Of a stretch of DNA of 64,000 nucleotides, positions 8,033 through 17,238 are shown piece after piece (within the stretch, counting starts at the first letter, position 1; every line of letters starts with the position of its first letter). This DNA is from Leptolyngbya sp. FACHB-60 (GTDB taxonomy: Bacteria > Cyanobacteriota > Cyanobacteriia > Phormidesmidales > Phormidesmidaceae), in assembly GCF_014695775.1 (NCBI RefSeq), contig NZ_JACJOX010000058.1, forward strand, positions 1 to 64,000. Direction: 5' to 3'. The notes under the pieces were generated by a model that did not search any database, was not told the DNA's origin, and saw nothing but the letters and a program-made list of their open reading frames with translations. Made by a program: the position numbers and the translations under genes.

Positions 8033-9169
8033 ATGGTCGCGGCAGACACTATAGCCGAGGTTTGGTTATCCCGTTTGCGGGAGGACTTTCCCAATCAGCC
8101 CCAGTCGGTTTGCCAAAGCGTTGTCAGCTGGCTGCTAGGAGAAGCGCCGGAGCGGTTAGCTACCCTGGCTGAGGCTGACCTCGCGATCGCCCGTCAGGCG
8201 ATTGAGTATCGCTACCGCATTTTGCAGCAGCGCTATTGGGATGTGAGCCCAGAGCAGGGCTATCAGCGGCTAATCAAGCGGCTCAGCAGTCTGTTTTTGA
8301 TTCGCAACAAGATTAAAACCTGGATTTCGCTCAGCCGCGATCGCCGCCGCACTGTGGTCGACGTGATCCAGGAAGTGATTCAAGAGATGATGCGCAGCGA
8401 TCGCCACCTAGCCCAGCAGCTGAAATGGATCTCGACTTGCACCCAAAACTCACGGCTGCGCAACCTGCTCATGCTGGCCAGCCTTGAAGAATACTGCCTG
8501 CGCCCCATTCGCAACCAGCCCTTAATCATCTATCGCTTTGTCAACTATCTGCGCCGCAGCCAAAAGGGCGGCATGACCCAGGTGCCCACAGGAGAACTGA
8601 TTCGCCTGGTCTCTGACGAGATTGCCCCCAACGACAGTGAAGACTCGCTTAGCTTGCTCGACGTAGAAGCCTGGAACCAGTACCAGGACGAGCAAAACGA
8701 ACTAGAGCAGCAGAGCATGCGCCAGCAGGTGAAAAGCTCCTTTGTCAATTACCTCAGCCGTAACCTCGACGACACGGCGGCTCGGTGGCTTGAGTTGCAC
8801 CTCAACGGCCTTTCCCAAGAGCAGATTGCCCAAGCGCTTGACATGCCTGTGCAGCAGGTCTATCGCCTGCGCGAAAAAATCACCTACCACGCAATTCGAA
8901 TTTTTGCCCTACGAGAGCAGCCTGCCATGGTGCTGGGCTGGCTAAAAACCTCGCTGCAAGAGCATAACTTTGGTCTCACCCCGGCTCAATGGGATGGCTT
9001 TTGGCAAGATCTCTCACCAGAAGAACAGGCGATCTTGACCGCCTACAAGGCGGAACATCCCCCCGACGATTTAGCTCGCCGTCTAGGGCTCAAGAGTCGG
9101 CAAATTCAGGCTCAGTGGGTGCAGCTTTACCTGCGTGCCCAGGAGTTGCGTACCCAGTCGGAGGGGTAG
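8033..9169 (+). CDS. HetZ-related DNA-binding protein
   Basis: A 378-residue, mostly helical, basic protein that I associate with the HetZ family of cyanobacterial regulators. HetZ controls early heterocyst differentiation in Anabaena, and relatives also exist in non-heterocystous species. A conserved central block runs from about residue 85 (SSLFLIRNKIKTW) to about 185. The C-terminal half contains two sigma-region-4-like helix-turn-helix units, one at LNGLSQEQIAQALDMPVQQV (about residue 260) and one near PDDLARRLGLKSRQIQAQW (about residue 345). The exact subfamily is from memory and uncertain. It stands alone, with a long upstream region carrying a CRP-type site. Confidence 0.55.
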   Translation: MVAADTIAEVWLSRLREDFPNQPQSVCQSVVSWLLGEAPERLATLAEADLAIARQAIEYRYRILQQRYWDVSPEQGYQRLIKRLSSLFLIRNKIKTWISLSRDRRRTVVDVIQEVIQEMMRSDRHLAQQLKWISTCTQNSRLRNLLMLASLEEYCLRPIRNQPLIIYRFVNYLRRSQKGGMTQVPTGELIRLVSDEIAPNDSEDSLSLLDVEAWNQYQDEQNELEQQSMRQQVKSSFVNYLSRNLDDTAARWLELHLNGLSQEQIAQALDMPVQQVYRLREKITYHAIRIFALREQPAMVLGWLKTSLQEHNFGLTPAQWDGFWQDLSPEEQAILTAYKAEHPPDDLARRLGLKSRQIQAQWVQLYLRAQELRTQSEG

Positions 9170-9195
9170 ATATGATTTTTTCACATCTGTAATGG

Positions 9196-10080
9196 TCAAA
9201 GACCGGCTTTAAAGGGCCATCGTCCGGGGCCGATCAGCACTCCGTAGCGGGGGCTGAACAGAAACGCTAGGGCAAACAGCGTCGATACTACCATCACAAT
9301 GGCGGGGCCGGAAGGCAGATTGAGGTAATAGCTCAAGTACATGCCGCTGACGCTCGAAAACACCCCCACCCCTGCTCCCAGCAGCATTACCTGGTGCAGA
9401 CGAGGTACTAGCAGGTAAGCTGTGGCTCCAGGTGCAATCAGCAGCGACAGCACCAGAATTACCCCCACTACCTTCATACTGGCCACTACGGTGAGGGCAA
9501 TCAGCACCATCAGACCGGCGTGGAGCAGCCCCGTGGGCAGGCCGCTGGCTTTAGCGCCGAGAGGGTCGAAGCTATAGAACAGTAGCTCTTTATAGAGCAA
9601 AACGACGATCACAAGTACTAAGGCAGCAATGATGGCCGTATCGCGCACTTCCCCAGCCGTCACGCCTAGAATGTTGCCAAAGAGAAAGTGGTTGAGGTCG
9701 ATCTTGTTGTCTTTTTGAATAGTGGTAATTAACGTTATGCCCAGGGCAAAAAAGGCCGAGAAGACAATGCCCATGGCGGCGTCTTCTTTAATGGGCGATC
9801 GCGTGTGAATCCAGCCAATTATCACGGTGCTGAGCACTCCAGCAATAAAAGCACCGATAAAAATATTGACGCCAAACAAGAATGCGATCGCCAGCCCTGG
9901 CAGCACCGAGTGGCTAATGGCATCGCCCAGGAGAGCCAAGCGCTGCACCATCAGGTAGCTGCCCACCACTGAGCAAATGATCCCCACCATGATCGCCACC
10001 GCTAGGGATCGCTGCATAAAGGCATACTGCAAGGGCTCAATCAGCCCGTTAAGCAGTGCCAGATCAGGCGACATGGCCAA
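9196..10080 (-). CDS. znuB: Zinc-type metal ABC transporter, permease
   Basis: A 294-residue inner-membrane protein with about eight to nine helices of the ABC-3 (ZnuB/MntB/TroC) family. The GDAISHSVLPGLAIAFL coupling region lies near residue 52, and the family-typical DPLGAKASGLPTGLLH segment near residue 172. It overlaps the end of the ATPase gene (10064-10080), so the two are translationally coupled. With the divergent znuA-like gene it forms a complete importer. The metal is inferred to be zinc from the binding-protein ligands; a manganese permease would look the same. Confidence 0.85.
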   Translation of the reverse strand: MAMSPDLALLNGLIEPLQYAFMQRSLAVAIMVGIICSVVGSYLMVQRLALLGDAISHSVLPGLAIAFLFGVNIFIGAFIAGVLSTVIIGWIHTRSPIKEDAAMGIVFSAFFALGITLITTIQKDNKIDLNHFLFGNILGVTAGEVRDTAIIAALVLVIVVLLYKELLFYSFDPLGAKASGLPTGLLHAGLMVLIALTVVASMKVVGVILVLSLLIAPGATAYLLVPRLHQVMLLGAGVGVFSSVSGMYLSYYLNLPSGPAIVMVVSTLFALAFLFSPRYGVLIGPGRWPFKAGL

Positions 10081-10804
10081 AGAAGCCTACGTGGCCACCA
10101 TAGGCGCGGGTCATATTGTCGCGAGTGAGCACCCAGTCGCGGGGACCAGTGGCAATTAGTTCTTTGTTTAAAAGGATAAGCTGGTCAAAGTTCATAATTG
10201 ACTCGCCCAGATCGTGGTTTACGACCAGAACAATTTTGCCTGCTGCGGCCAGCTCGCGAAAAATTTTGTAAATCACATCCTCAGTCTTTTGATCAACCCC
10301 AACAAAGGGTTCGTCAAAGCAAAAGATGTCGGCTTCCTGGGCCAGGGCACGAGCTAAAAATACCCGCTGCTGCTGCCCACCGGAGAGGGCGCCAATGGGG
10401 CGATCGCGAAAGTCGGCCATCCCAACTCGGTTTAAGGCATCTTGAGCCATTTGGCGGCTAGCCGTCGAAAACCGATTCAACCAGCCGGTTTTTTGCACAC
10501 GGCCCATCATCACCACATCCCACACGGTGGCGGGGAAAGTCCAGTCGATCTGCGATCGCTGAGGTACGTAGGCCACCCGAGCAAGCTGGTGGGCCAAGGT
10601 GTCATCGCCATAGGTGACCCGTCCGGTGACCAAGGGCATCAGTCCTAACATGGCTTTGAGCAGCGTGCTTTTGCCCGCACCATTGGGGCCAAAGACGCCC
10701 ACCAACTTGCCGGGGCGCAGGGTGAGGTTGATGTTGCGCAGAGCCTGCACGTCACGGTAGTTGACGCTCAGGTGGTCGATAGTAATGTAAGGAGCAGGAG
10801 CCAT
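10064..10804 (-). CDS. znuC: Zinc-type metal ABC transporter, ATP-binding protein
   Basis: 246 residues from the ATG at 10804. The open frame continues upstream to 10912 but that stretch crosses the promoter repeats and is not protein-like. Walker A is GPNGAGKSTL, the Q-loop sits in YVPQRS, the signature is LSGGQQQRV, Walker B is IFCFDEPF, and the switch His is in VVNHDL. It powers metal uptake through the adjacent permease. The intergenic region to the divergent binding-protein gene carries two 20-bp repeats that probably bind a Fur-family repressor. Confidence 0.87.
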   Translation of the reverse strand: MAPAPYITIDHLSVNYRDVQALRNINLTLRPGKLVGVFGPNGAGKSTLLKAMLGLMPLVTGRVTYGDDTLAHQLARVAYVPQRSQIDWTFPATVWDVVMMGRVQKTGWLNRFSTASRQMAQDALNRVGMADFRDRPIGALSGGQQQRVFLARALAQEADIFCFDEPFVGVDQKTEDVIYKIFRELAAAGKIVLVVNHDLGESIMNFDQLILLNKELIATGPRDWVLTRDNMTRAYGGHVGFFGHVA

Positions 10805-10844
10805 ACCGGTATTTCTAACGCAGGGGTGAGGAGCTGCAATCGCG

Positions 10845-10898
10845 AAAATGAAATGATTATGAAATGTATTGTATCGTAAAAATGAAATGATTATGAAA
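10845..10898. promoter_or_regulatory. Tandem Zur/Fur-like operator between znuCB and znuA
   Basis: AAAATGAAATGATTATGAAA occurs twice without a mismatch, at 10845-10864 and 10879-10898, giving a 34-bp period. Each copy contains AATGATTATGA, which matches 10 of 11 positions of the right part of the cyanobacterial Zur consensus as I recall it (TGATAATNATTATCA). The block fills the only promoter space for both transcription units, so a shared zinc-responsive repressor is the simplest reading. Confidence 0.6.
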
Positions 10899-10906
10899 AG
10901 CAGCTT

Positions 10907-11878
10907 ATGCAACGCATGAATCTGTATCCACGGTATGGAAGAATAGCCGCTGTGGTATTGCTCCTAGGGCTGGGATTGGTAAGCTGTGACTCTGCTCAAC
11001 GGTCAGAACTTGCTTCAGATGAAGCTGATGATTCACGTCCTGCCGTGGTGGCTACCAGTACTGTTATTGCCGATTGGGTCGCCGAAGTAGGGGGGGACCA
11101 AGTTGCACTGACCGGCATTTTGCAGCCCGGTGCTGATCCCCACGTCTATGAGCCCGTTCCCGCTGACACTATTGCTTTTGAAGACGCCGACCTGATTTTC
11201 TACAACGGCTATAACTTAGAACCCAACCTGGTTCGGTTGCTCAATGCGGCTGGAGTAGACGCCCAACGGGTAGCCGTAGGTGAGGTGGTGCCTCCCCTAG
11301 ATTTGCAAAAAGGGACAACCACCGTACCCGATCCTCACGTGTGGGGCGATGTGAGCAATGTGGTGCCCATGGTCGAAACGATTCGGGATCAGCTGATTGA
11401 GCTAGCTCCTGACCAGGCAGACTTGTTTACCACTAACGCCGCTGCCTACATTGCTGAACTGGAGCAGCTCCATAGCTGGGTAGAGATCCAGACTGCTACC
11501 ATTCCCCCAGCGCAACGGCAGTTGGTCACTACCCACGATGCTTTTCAGTACTATGCCAACGCCTACGGTCTCACGGTGGCAGGCACCCTAATTGGCCTTA
11601 GCACCGAGGAGCAACCCAGCGCTCGCACCGTGCAGCAGCTGGTTGCCGCTATTCAGGGATTGGGAGTACCCGCCATCTTTGCCGAAACCACCATCAATCC
11701 CCAACTGATTACCACCGTAGCAAACGAATCTGGGGTGACCTTAGCACCCCAAGCTCTTTATTCTGACTCTATTGGTGCTCCTGGCAGTGACGGGGATAGC
11801 TACCTCAAGATGGTGGTAGCCAATACGCGATCGATCGTTGAAAACCTTGGCGGCACAGTGACGGCATCTCCCTTTTGA
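10907..11878 (+). CDS. znuA: Zinc-type metal ABC transporter, substrate-binding lipoprotein
   Basis: 323 residues. A lipoprotein signal peptide with lipobox LVSC (Cys27) anchors it outside the inner membrane. The cluster A-I fold shows four metal ligands: His79 (GADPHVYEP), His144 (PDPHVWGD), His210 (TTHDAFQYY) and Asp287 (YSDSIG). Manganese-type MntC/PsaA proteins carry Glu instead of His at the third position (S-E-G-A-F), so His here points to zinc. There is no His-rich loop. ATG 10907 or ATG 10916 may be the start. Transcribed divergently from znuCB across the operator repeats. Confidence 0.82.
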   Translation: MQRMNLYPRYGRIAAVVLLLGLGLVSCDSAQRSELASDEADDSRPAVVATSTVIADWVAEVGGDQVALTGILQPGADPHVYEPVPADTIAFEDADLIFYNGYNLEPNLVRLLNAAGVDAQRVAVGEVVPPLDLQKGTTTVPDPHVWGDVSNVVPMVETIRDQLIELAPDQADLFTTNAAAYIAELEQLHSWVEIQTATIPPAQRQLVTTHDAFQYYANAYGLTVAGTLIGLSTEEQPSARTVQQLVAAIQGLGVPAIFAETTINPQLITTVANESGVTLAPQALYSDSIGAPGSDGDSYLKMVVANTRSIVENLGGTVTASPF

Positions 11879-11889
11879 GGGATCGCTCG

Positions 11890-13761
11890 CTAAGGGGTAG
11901 CAGCGGCGCTGGGGGGTAACCCTTCGAGCACGACCAGCGCTTCGATCACTTTCTTCACCAGGGGAGCGGCGACCGTTGAGCCGTAGGCGTCATCTCCCTG
12001 GGGTTCGTCGATGACGGCCAGGACCACATATTGGGGTGAATCGATGGGTAAAATGCCCACGAAGCTGGTGACTCGGCCTCGCCCATAGCCCCCGGACACG
12101 GTCGCCTTTTGGGCCGTTCCGGTTTTGCCCCCAATGCGGTAGCCGGATAGCTTAGCCGCATCGCCAGTGCCTTCGCTGACGACGGCCTCCATCATGGTGA
12201 GCACCTGCTGGGTAGTCTGGGGCGAAAAGACGGTCTTAGGCCGGGCACGGTCTGGAGTCCACACCTCGGTGCCATCTGCGGAAACCATACCGCTGACCAC
12301 GTGAGGAGTGACCAGCTTACCGCCGTTGGCCAGAGTGCCAAGCAGTTGCACCATTTTAATGGGTGATAGCGAAAAGCCTTGGCCGAAGGCCGTAGTGGCT
12401 GACTCGACTCGGCTGCGAACAAACTGCTCGCGGTCTTTCATCTGAGCGGTGGCTTCTGCGGGTAGATCTATGCCAGTGGGGCGATCGAGGCTGAGTCGCT
12501 GAAGCCAGCTAAAGTAGTCGGCGGCGGGCATTTTCTGCATGATGCGTACCATGCCTACGTTGCTGGAGTACTTCAGTACGTCGGTGATGGAGAGCGGCCC
12601 ACGACCGCCAGCGGTGGCGTAGTCGTGGTTTCTGATCTTCCATTCGCCAAACTGCATTTGACCGCTGTCGTTGACGACTTCGTCGGGTCTGATTAGTCCG
12701 GCTTCTAGGGCGATCGCAATGTTGATTGGTTTAAAGGTAGAGCCAGGTTCGTAGAGGTCGCTCACAGCCCAGGTTTTGAGGGCTTCGGGATCGGTTTTAA
12801 AGTACTGGTTAGGGTCGTAGGTGGGCACACTGGCCAGGGCGAGCATTTCACCGGTTTGGGCCTCCATGACCATCACAGTACCCCGTTTGGCGTTGTGGCG
12901 ATCGACCACCGCCTGTAGCTCCTGTTGGGCACTCCGCTGAAGCCGACTGTCGAGGGTGAGGCGCAGGCTGGCGGTGCTGTCTGTCTCCAATGCAGCGGTG
13001 TCACTTTCAGTATTCACATCGGTATCAAGCTGATCTTGGCGATCATCAGCAACCTCTAATGTGTCACCAGGCGCTGGCGGCCCATAGGTTTCTAAAGGAA
13101 TTTCCGTCTCAGCGGGCGATGCTGCTTCGGCTGGCGTAAGGGCCAACTGGTCTTGATAGGCAATTTCTAAGCCTGCCTGGGGCTGCCCGTCAAAATTGAC
13201 AAAGCCGACGATAGGGGCAAACAGCTGCTGTTGAGGATAAAAGCGCTGCTGCTGGGGAGTTAATTCGAGACCGTTGAGACGTAAGGCGCGCAGGCGATCG
13301 ACCGTCGCTTCGGATAACCCGTCGGCTACCCGAATGCCGGTTGGCTGCTTGCTAAACTGGCCAATCAGGCCAGACTCTGGGCTTTCTAGCAGCGGGCTGA
13401 GAGTCGCTGCCATCTCTGAAATCGATAGATCAAATAGCTGAGGATGGGCATAGAGCGTATAGACCACGCGATCGACGGCAATCACATTGCCCTGCCGATC
13501 GGCAATGGAGCGCCGCACCTGCCGTTGCACTGGCGATGTGAGCCGCTGCTGCTGGGCCAAACTAGATAGACTATCGCCCTGGGCTAGCTGTAGCCAGGCT
13601 AACCGCCCCGCGATCGCGACCAGCGACAGTACCAGCAACGCCCACACCAACAATATTCTGACCCGGTTGGCTGATGGGTTGAAGGGAACCACCGCCGGTG
13701 GGCGAGGCAGAGATTGTTTGCGGCGACGGCGGCGACGGGTAGAGTAGGCAGAGCTAGCCAT
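11890..13761 (-). CDS. ftsI: Peptidoglycan D,D-transpeptidase FtsI (PBP2/PBP3 family)
   Basis: A 623-residue class B penicillin-binding protein. It has an N-terminal basic tail and one membrane helix (about residues 33-55), a pedestal domain, then the transpeptidase with STFK (near residue 343, in YEPGSTFKP), SSN (in KYSSNVGMV) and KTG (in GGKTGTAQK). An acidic, low-complexity insert lies at about residues 215-260. FtsI cross-links septal peptidoglycan. The upstream 175-residue protein resembles FtsL, so this is a small divisome unit. It converges on znuA with an 11-bp gap. Confidence 0.9.
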   Translation of the reverse strand: MASSAYSTRRRRRRKQSLPRPPAVVPFNPSANRVRILLVWALLVLSLVAIAGRLAWLQLAQGDSLSSLAQQQRLTSPVQRQVRRSIADRQGNVIAVDRVVYTLYAHPQLFDLSISEMAATLSPLLESPESGLIGQFSKQPTGIRVADGLSEATVDRLRALRLNGLELTPQQQRFYPQQQLFAPIVGFVNFDGQPQAGLEIAYQDQLALTPAEAASPAETEIPLETYGPPAPGDTLEVADDRQDQLDTDVNTESDTAALETDSTASLRLTLDSRLQRSAQQELQAVVDRHNAKRGTVMVMEAQTGEMLALASVPTYDPNQYFKTDPEALKTWAVSDLYEPGSTFKPINIAIALEAGLIRPDEVVNDSGQMQFGEWKIRNHDYATAGGRGPLSITDVLKYSSNVGMVRIMQKMPAADYFSWLQRLSLDRPTGIDLPAEATAQMKDREQFVRSRVESATTAFGQGFSLSPIKMVQLLGTLANGGKLVTPHVVSGMVSADGTEVWTPDRARPKTVFSPQTTQQVLTMMEAVVSEGTGDAAKLSGYRIGGKTGTAQKATVSGGYGRGRVTSFVGILPIDSPQYVVLAVIDEPQGDDAYGSTVAAPLVKKVIEALVVLEGLPPSAAATP

Positions 13762-13794
13762 GGGTGCAACGCAGGTAAACGGTGAGGCTAGGGC

Positions 13795-14322
13795 CTAATA
13801 ACCTAAAGGGACATCCACCTTGGGTAGAGCCAGTCGTCCCAAGAGCGATGTTGGTACGGGAGCCGTCATCGCCACAGCAGTCTGCTGCGCTGGCTTGAGG
13901 AAGATGACGCTGCCCGGCTGAGGGGGCTGAAATCCCATTTCACTCCCTTCTACCTGCTGGGCCAGATGATTTTTAAGTACCTCATTGGCCGTGGTGAGCT
14001 GCTGCTCGTTACGCTGCAAGCGATTGAGCTGCTGACTGGCCTGGTTGAGCTGGCGATTGATATACACCGAGGTGCCATAGCTCAACAAGGTCAGCGCTAC
14101 TAAAGATGTGGCCAGCGCTGACGACACCAGGTGCAGCTGGCCCAGTCGCTGCACCACTGGGCTAGAAGAATCCAAGCCTGGAGCTTGCGGCAGCACCACC
14201 GGCGCAGAAACCTCTGGCCTGATTTCTGCTGGTCGCGTGGCGTAGCCTTGGGCATGTGCTGTCGCTGCTCTAGGCCGAGACGGTACTGGACGAGGCACAT
14301 AGGATTTCAGCGCAGCGGACAT
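13795..14322 (-). CDS. FtsL-like bitopic division protein
   Basis: 175 residues: a Pro/Ala/Arg-rich cytoplasmic N-terminus (1-65), one membrane helix (about 68-90), then a heptad-like Gln/Leu/Asn-rich coiled coil (about 92-130) and a short extracytoplasmic tail. This is the architecture of FtsL/FtsB proteins, and the gene lies 33 bp upstream of ftsI exactly where ftsL sits in many bacteria. Primary-sequence similarity to E. coli FtsL is not evident, as is usual for this family, so the call rests on topology and position. Confidence 0.6.
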   Translation of the reverse strand: MSAALKSYVPRPVPSRPRAATAHAQGYATRPAEIRPEVSAPVVLPQAPGLDSSSPVVQRLGQLHLVSSALATSLVALTLLSYGTSVYINRQLNQASQQLNRLQRNEQQLTTANEVLKNHLAQQVEGSEMGFQPPQPGSVIFLKPAQQTAVAMTAPVPTSLLGRLALPKVDVPLGY

Positions 14323-14494
14323 AGATGACCCACACCAGTAATGAAACTGAAGTCAGGATACTGCATTCTGAAAAAATTGAGCCATCAACCGGCAAAATGA
14401 ATGCGGCATTTAAGAGCTGAATTCTAAGGGCCAAAAAATAGGATCAATTCCCAAATCTTGAACCTTTTACAGTATTAAATGACGTTTTTATGCT

Positions 14495-16384
14495 CTATAG
14501 CTTTGTGCCGCACTCTGAGCAGAAGTTGCTGGTTGAGACATTTTGGTGCCCACAGCTAACACAAGGTGTCAAGCCAGTGCCACTGCCAGTACCATGCACC
14601 TCAGGCAGACCGATCATCTGGTGATTGCCTTTGCCAGGGGCCACCATGGGGTAGCAGTTTTCGTTGCGGCGCACGCGCACGTCGAGCAGGACGGGGCCGT
14701 CGTGGGCCAGCATAGCCGCCACAGTTGGGGTGAGCTGGTCGCGATCGCGCACCATCATACCCTTGATGCCATAGGCTTGGGCCAGCACCTCAAAGTTGGG
14801 CATACCCACTTCCATATTAGAAGAGGAGTAGCGCTCGCCGTGGAAGGCCTGCTGCCACTGGCGCACCATGCCCTGCCAGCCGTTGTTCACAATCACCGTC
14901 TTGACTGGAATGTTGTACTGAGCCAGGGTACCTAGCTCTTGCAAATTCATCTGGAAGCTGGCGTCGCCGCTAATGCAGATCACTGTTTCGTTGGGCAGCG
15001 CCACCTGCACCCCCATGGCAGCGGGCATGCCGAAGCCCATGGTGCCAAGTCCCGCGCTTGACACCCACTGGCGGGGGCCATTCTTTAAGAACTGAGCTGA
15101 CCACATCTGGTGCTGTCCCACATCGGTAGTGAAGTAGGCGTGGGGAGCCTGAATGGCGAGTTCGTGGATCACTTCCTGGGGCGACAGCTCATCGGGATAG
15201 GTGGGCACCACCAGGGGATAGTCACGCTTCCAGCGATCGATGCGATCGCGCCAAGCCGCTGTTTGGTTAGGGGGCGGCAGCTGGTTTTCTTCCTCTAAGC
15301 GGATGAGCATGGTGGTCAACACCTGCCTCACATCGCCCACAATCGGTACCTGGGGAGTGCGATTTTTGCCCACCTCAGCCGGGTCAATATCGATATGAAT
15401 GACCTGGGCACGAGAGGCAAACTCGTCTAGCTTGCCGGTAACGCGATCGTCAAAGCGAGCGCCTACAGCAATCAGCAGATCGCACTCGCTAACGGCAAAG
15501 TTGGCATAGGCAGTGCCGTGCATGCCCAGCATGCCAAGGGCTAAGGAGTGATGCTCATCAAAGGCTCCCTTGCCCATCAGCGTGGTGGTCACGGGAATTT
15601 GAAAATATTCTGCCAGTTGGCAAATTTCGGCGTGAGCGTTAGCGGTAATGGCACCGCCACCCACGTAAAGCAGAGGGCGCTCACTCTGGCGCATCAGGCG
15701 CAGAGCCGGATTAACCTGGCGGGGATTACCTTTAACGGTAGGTTTGTAACCGGGCAGACTTACCTGTCCAGGCTCCACGGGCACGTAGTCGAAGTCCGCT
15801 AGGCCAATGTCTTTTGGGATGTCAATCAGCACCGGGCCGGGGCGACCGGTTTGGGCAATGTAAAAGGCCTCCGCCACCATGCGCGGAATTTGGTCAGGGG
15901 TACGAGCAACGTAGGAATGTTTGACCAGGGGCAGAGTAATGCCGAAGATATCGGTCTCTTGAAAGGCGTCACTGCCGATCGCATGGCTGGGCACCTGGCC
16001 CGTAATCACCACCATGGGGATTGAGTCCATTTGGGCTGTGGCAATGCCGGTAACCAGGTTGGTAGCGCCAGGGCCAGAGGTGCCAAAGCAGACGCCCACT
16101 TTCCCGGTGGCGCGGGCGTAGCCGTCAGCGGCATGGGCTCCGCCCTGCTCATGACGCACTAAAATATGACTGATGCCCCCAGCGGCTTCGGCGCGGTACA
16201 GCTCGTCGTAGATTGGCAAAATAGCTCCACCCGGATAGCCAAAAATATGCTCTACCCCATGCCGTCTGAGGCTGTCGATTAGGGCAAAAGCGCCAGAGGC
16301 GCGGCGCACAAGAACACTGTTAGGAGCGGCAATGGGAGTTGTCATAGCGGCGGGTGCTTGAGTTGAGCTAGGGCTAGATTGCAT
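14495..16384 (-). CDS. ilvB: Acetolactate synthase large subunit with C-terminal zinc ribbon
   Basis: A 629-residue thiamine-diphosphate enzyme condensing pyruvate to acetolactate (valine/leucine) or acetohydroxybutyrate (isoleucine). The catalytic Glu lies in HEQGGAHAADGYARATG, the FAD and central domain follow (GARFDDRVTGK), and the ThDP motif is GDASFQMNLQELGTL. The C-terminus is unusual: after the normal end near residue 600 there is CX2C-X10-CX2C (Cys608, 611, 622, 625), a zinc-ribbon knuckle. The regulatory small subunit ilvH is not adjacent. The first 15 residues before VLVRRASGAFALIDSL are Ser/Pro/Ala-rich and may be dispensable. Confidence 0.92.
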   Translation of the reverse strand: MQSSPSSTQAPAAMTTPIAAPNSVLVRRASGAFALIDSLRRHGVEHIFGYPGGAILPIYDELYRAEAAGGISHILVRHEQGGAHAADGYARATGKVGVCFGTSGPGATNLVTGIATAQMDSIPMVVITGQVPSHAIGSDAFQETDIFGITLPLVKHSYVARTPDQIPRMVAEAFYIAQTGRPGPVLIDIPKDIGLADFDYVPVEPGQVSLPGYKPTVKGNPRQVNPALRLMRQSERPLLYVGGGAITANAHAEICQLAEYFQIPVTTTLMGKGAFDEHHSLALGMLGMHGTAYANFAVSECDLLIAVGARFDDRVTGKLDEFASRAQVIHIDIDPAEVGKNRTPQVPIVGDVRQVLTTMLIRLEEENQLPPPNQTAAWRDRIDRWKRDYPLVVPTYPDELSPQEVIHELAIQAPHAYFTTDVGQHQMWSAQFLKNGPRQWVSSAGLGTMGFGMPAAMGVQVALPNETVICISGDASFQMNLQELGTLAQYNIPVKTVIVNNGWQGMVRQWQQAFHGERYSSSNMEVGMPNFEVLAQAYGIKGMMVRDRDQLTPTVAAMLAHDGPVLLDVRVRRNENCYPMVAPGKGNHQMIGLPEVHGTGSGTGLTPCVSCGHQNVSTSNFCSECGTKL

Positions 16385-16569
16385 TAGTTAAGAAGAAAAT
16401 AAGATCAGAACATTTTCTCCCTCAGGCCACACGGGCAGTGAACAGGCTCACCGCCGCTGCTTTACAGGAATCGTGGTGCTAAATGCTGTTAAATGAAGAA
16501 CATTTCCTCTCATATTAGCAGCAGAGGCCAGAGCCGTCGTTGCCACAGGGCTTACTTTAGGCCACCTGG

Positions 16570-17238
16570 TTATGGGGTGTTGATATTCAACAATGAATCG
16601 GTGGTGTAGCGGTCAATGGCCTGGCGCGATCGCATGCAAAGAAAATCGGCGGCGGTTATAGATTCCTTAACTTTCCCTGGCGCCGTGGCCCAACCCACTA
16701 CCGACTGAGGCTGCTGCCACAGGTGGAGATGCGGCACGGCTGGGTCGGCGTAAAAGTCAATATCTCCGGCACCCAAACAGCGGGAGGTGTGGTGGGTCGT
16801 GCGATCGTGGCTGAGTCGATAGGTTGGCACCGTGGGATCACGGGGCACTCCCCAGCCATCTGCCATCAAGAGGGCAAGCACCGGAGCCTGATAACGCTGC
16901 CAGTGAGTTGCTAGGGCAGCTGCCCCAACGCAGCCCGCACTAAATGCCCAAATGATCAGCGCTGGTGGTGCATCTTCAAGAGAGGTGTTGTCTAGGGTAT
17001 TCCTCAAGGGGCTGGTAGAGCTTGCTGCTTTTGCTGGCTCACAGCTCAATTTAGCCCTGCCTTTAAGAGCTTGGCGTAGGGCAAAGGGCGAGAGAACGCC
17101 CAGCGTAGATTGGGGTGCGCAAACCTGACTGTACCGACTCAACACCTCATCTTTGGCGATCGCGGCCAAAATCTGCCCCGTATAGCTAGGCGGGTGCATG
17201 CCGCCACATATCAGTAAAACAATTTGCTGCAATGCCAC
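16570..17238 (-). CDS. Unknown protein with alpha/beta-hydrolase-like elbow
   Basis: 222 residues, not recognised with confidence. It begins with a hydrophobic strand, IVLLICGGMHPPSYT, and has a second strand leading into WAFSAGCVGAA (about residue 98), which resembles a nucleophile elbow (G/A-x-S-x-G). ALLMADGWGVP follows and a His-rich stretch (HDRTTHHTSR) lies near residue 143. This could be a degenerate alpha/beta hydrolase. The region about 60-85 is low-complexity. It lies downstream of nothing on its strand and 185 bp before ilvB, which is on the same strand. Confidence 0.5.
   Translation of the reverse strand: MALQQIVLLICGGMHPPSYTGQILAAIAKDEVLSRYSQVCAPQSTLGVLSPFALRQALKGRAKLSCEPAKAASSTSPLRNTLDNTSLEDAPPALIIWAFSAGCVGAAALATHWQRYQAPVLALLMADGWGVPRDPTVPTYRLSHDRTTHHTSRCLGAGDIDFYADPAVPHLHLWQQPQSVVGWATAPGKVKESITAADFLCMRSRQAIDRYTTDSLLNINTP

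Noticed and set aside
10907..11878. Manganese-type MntC assignment for the binding protein
   Set aside because: The third metal ligand is His210 in a THDAF context rather than the Glu of the S-E-G-A-F manganese form, so zinc is favoured.
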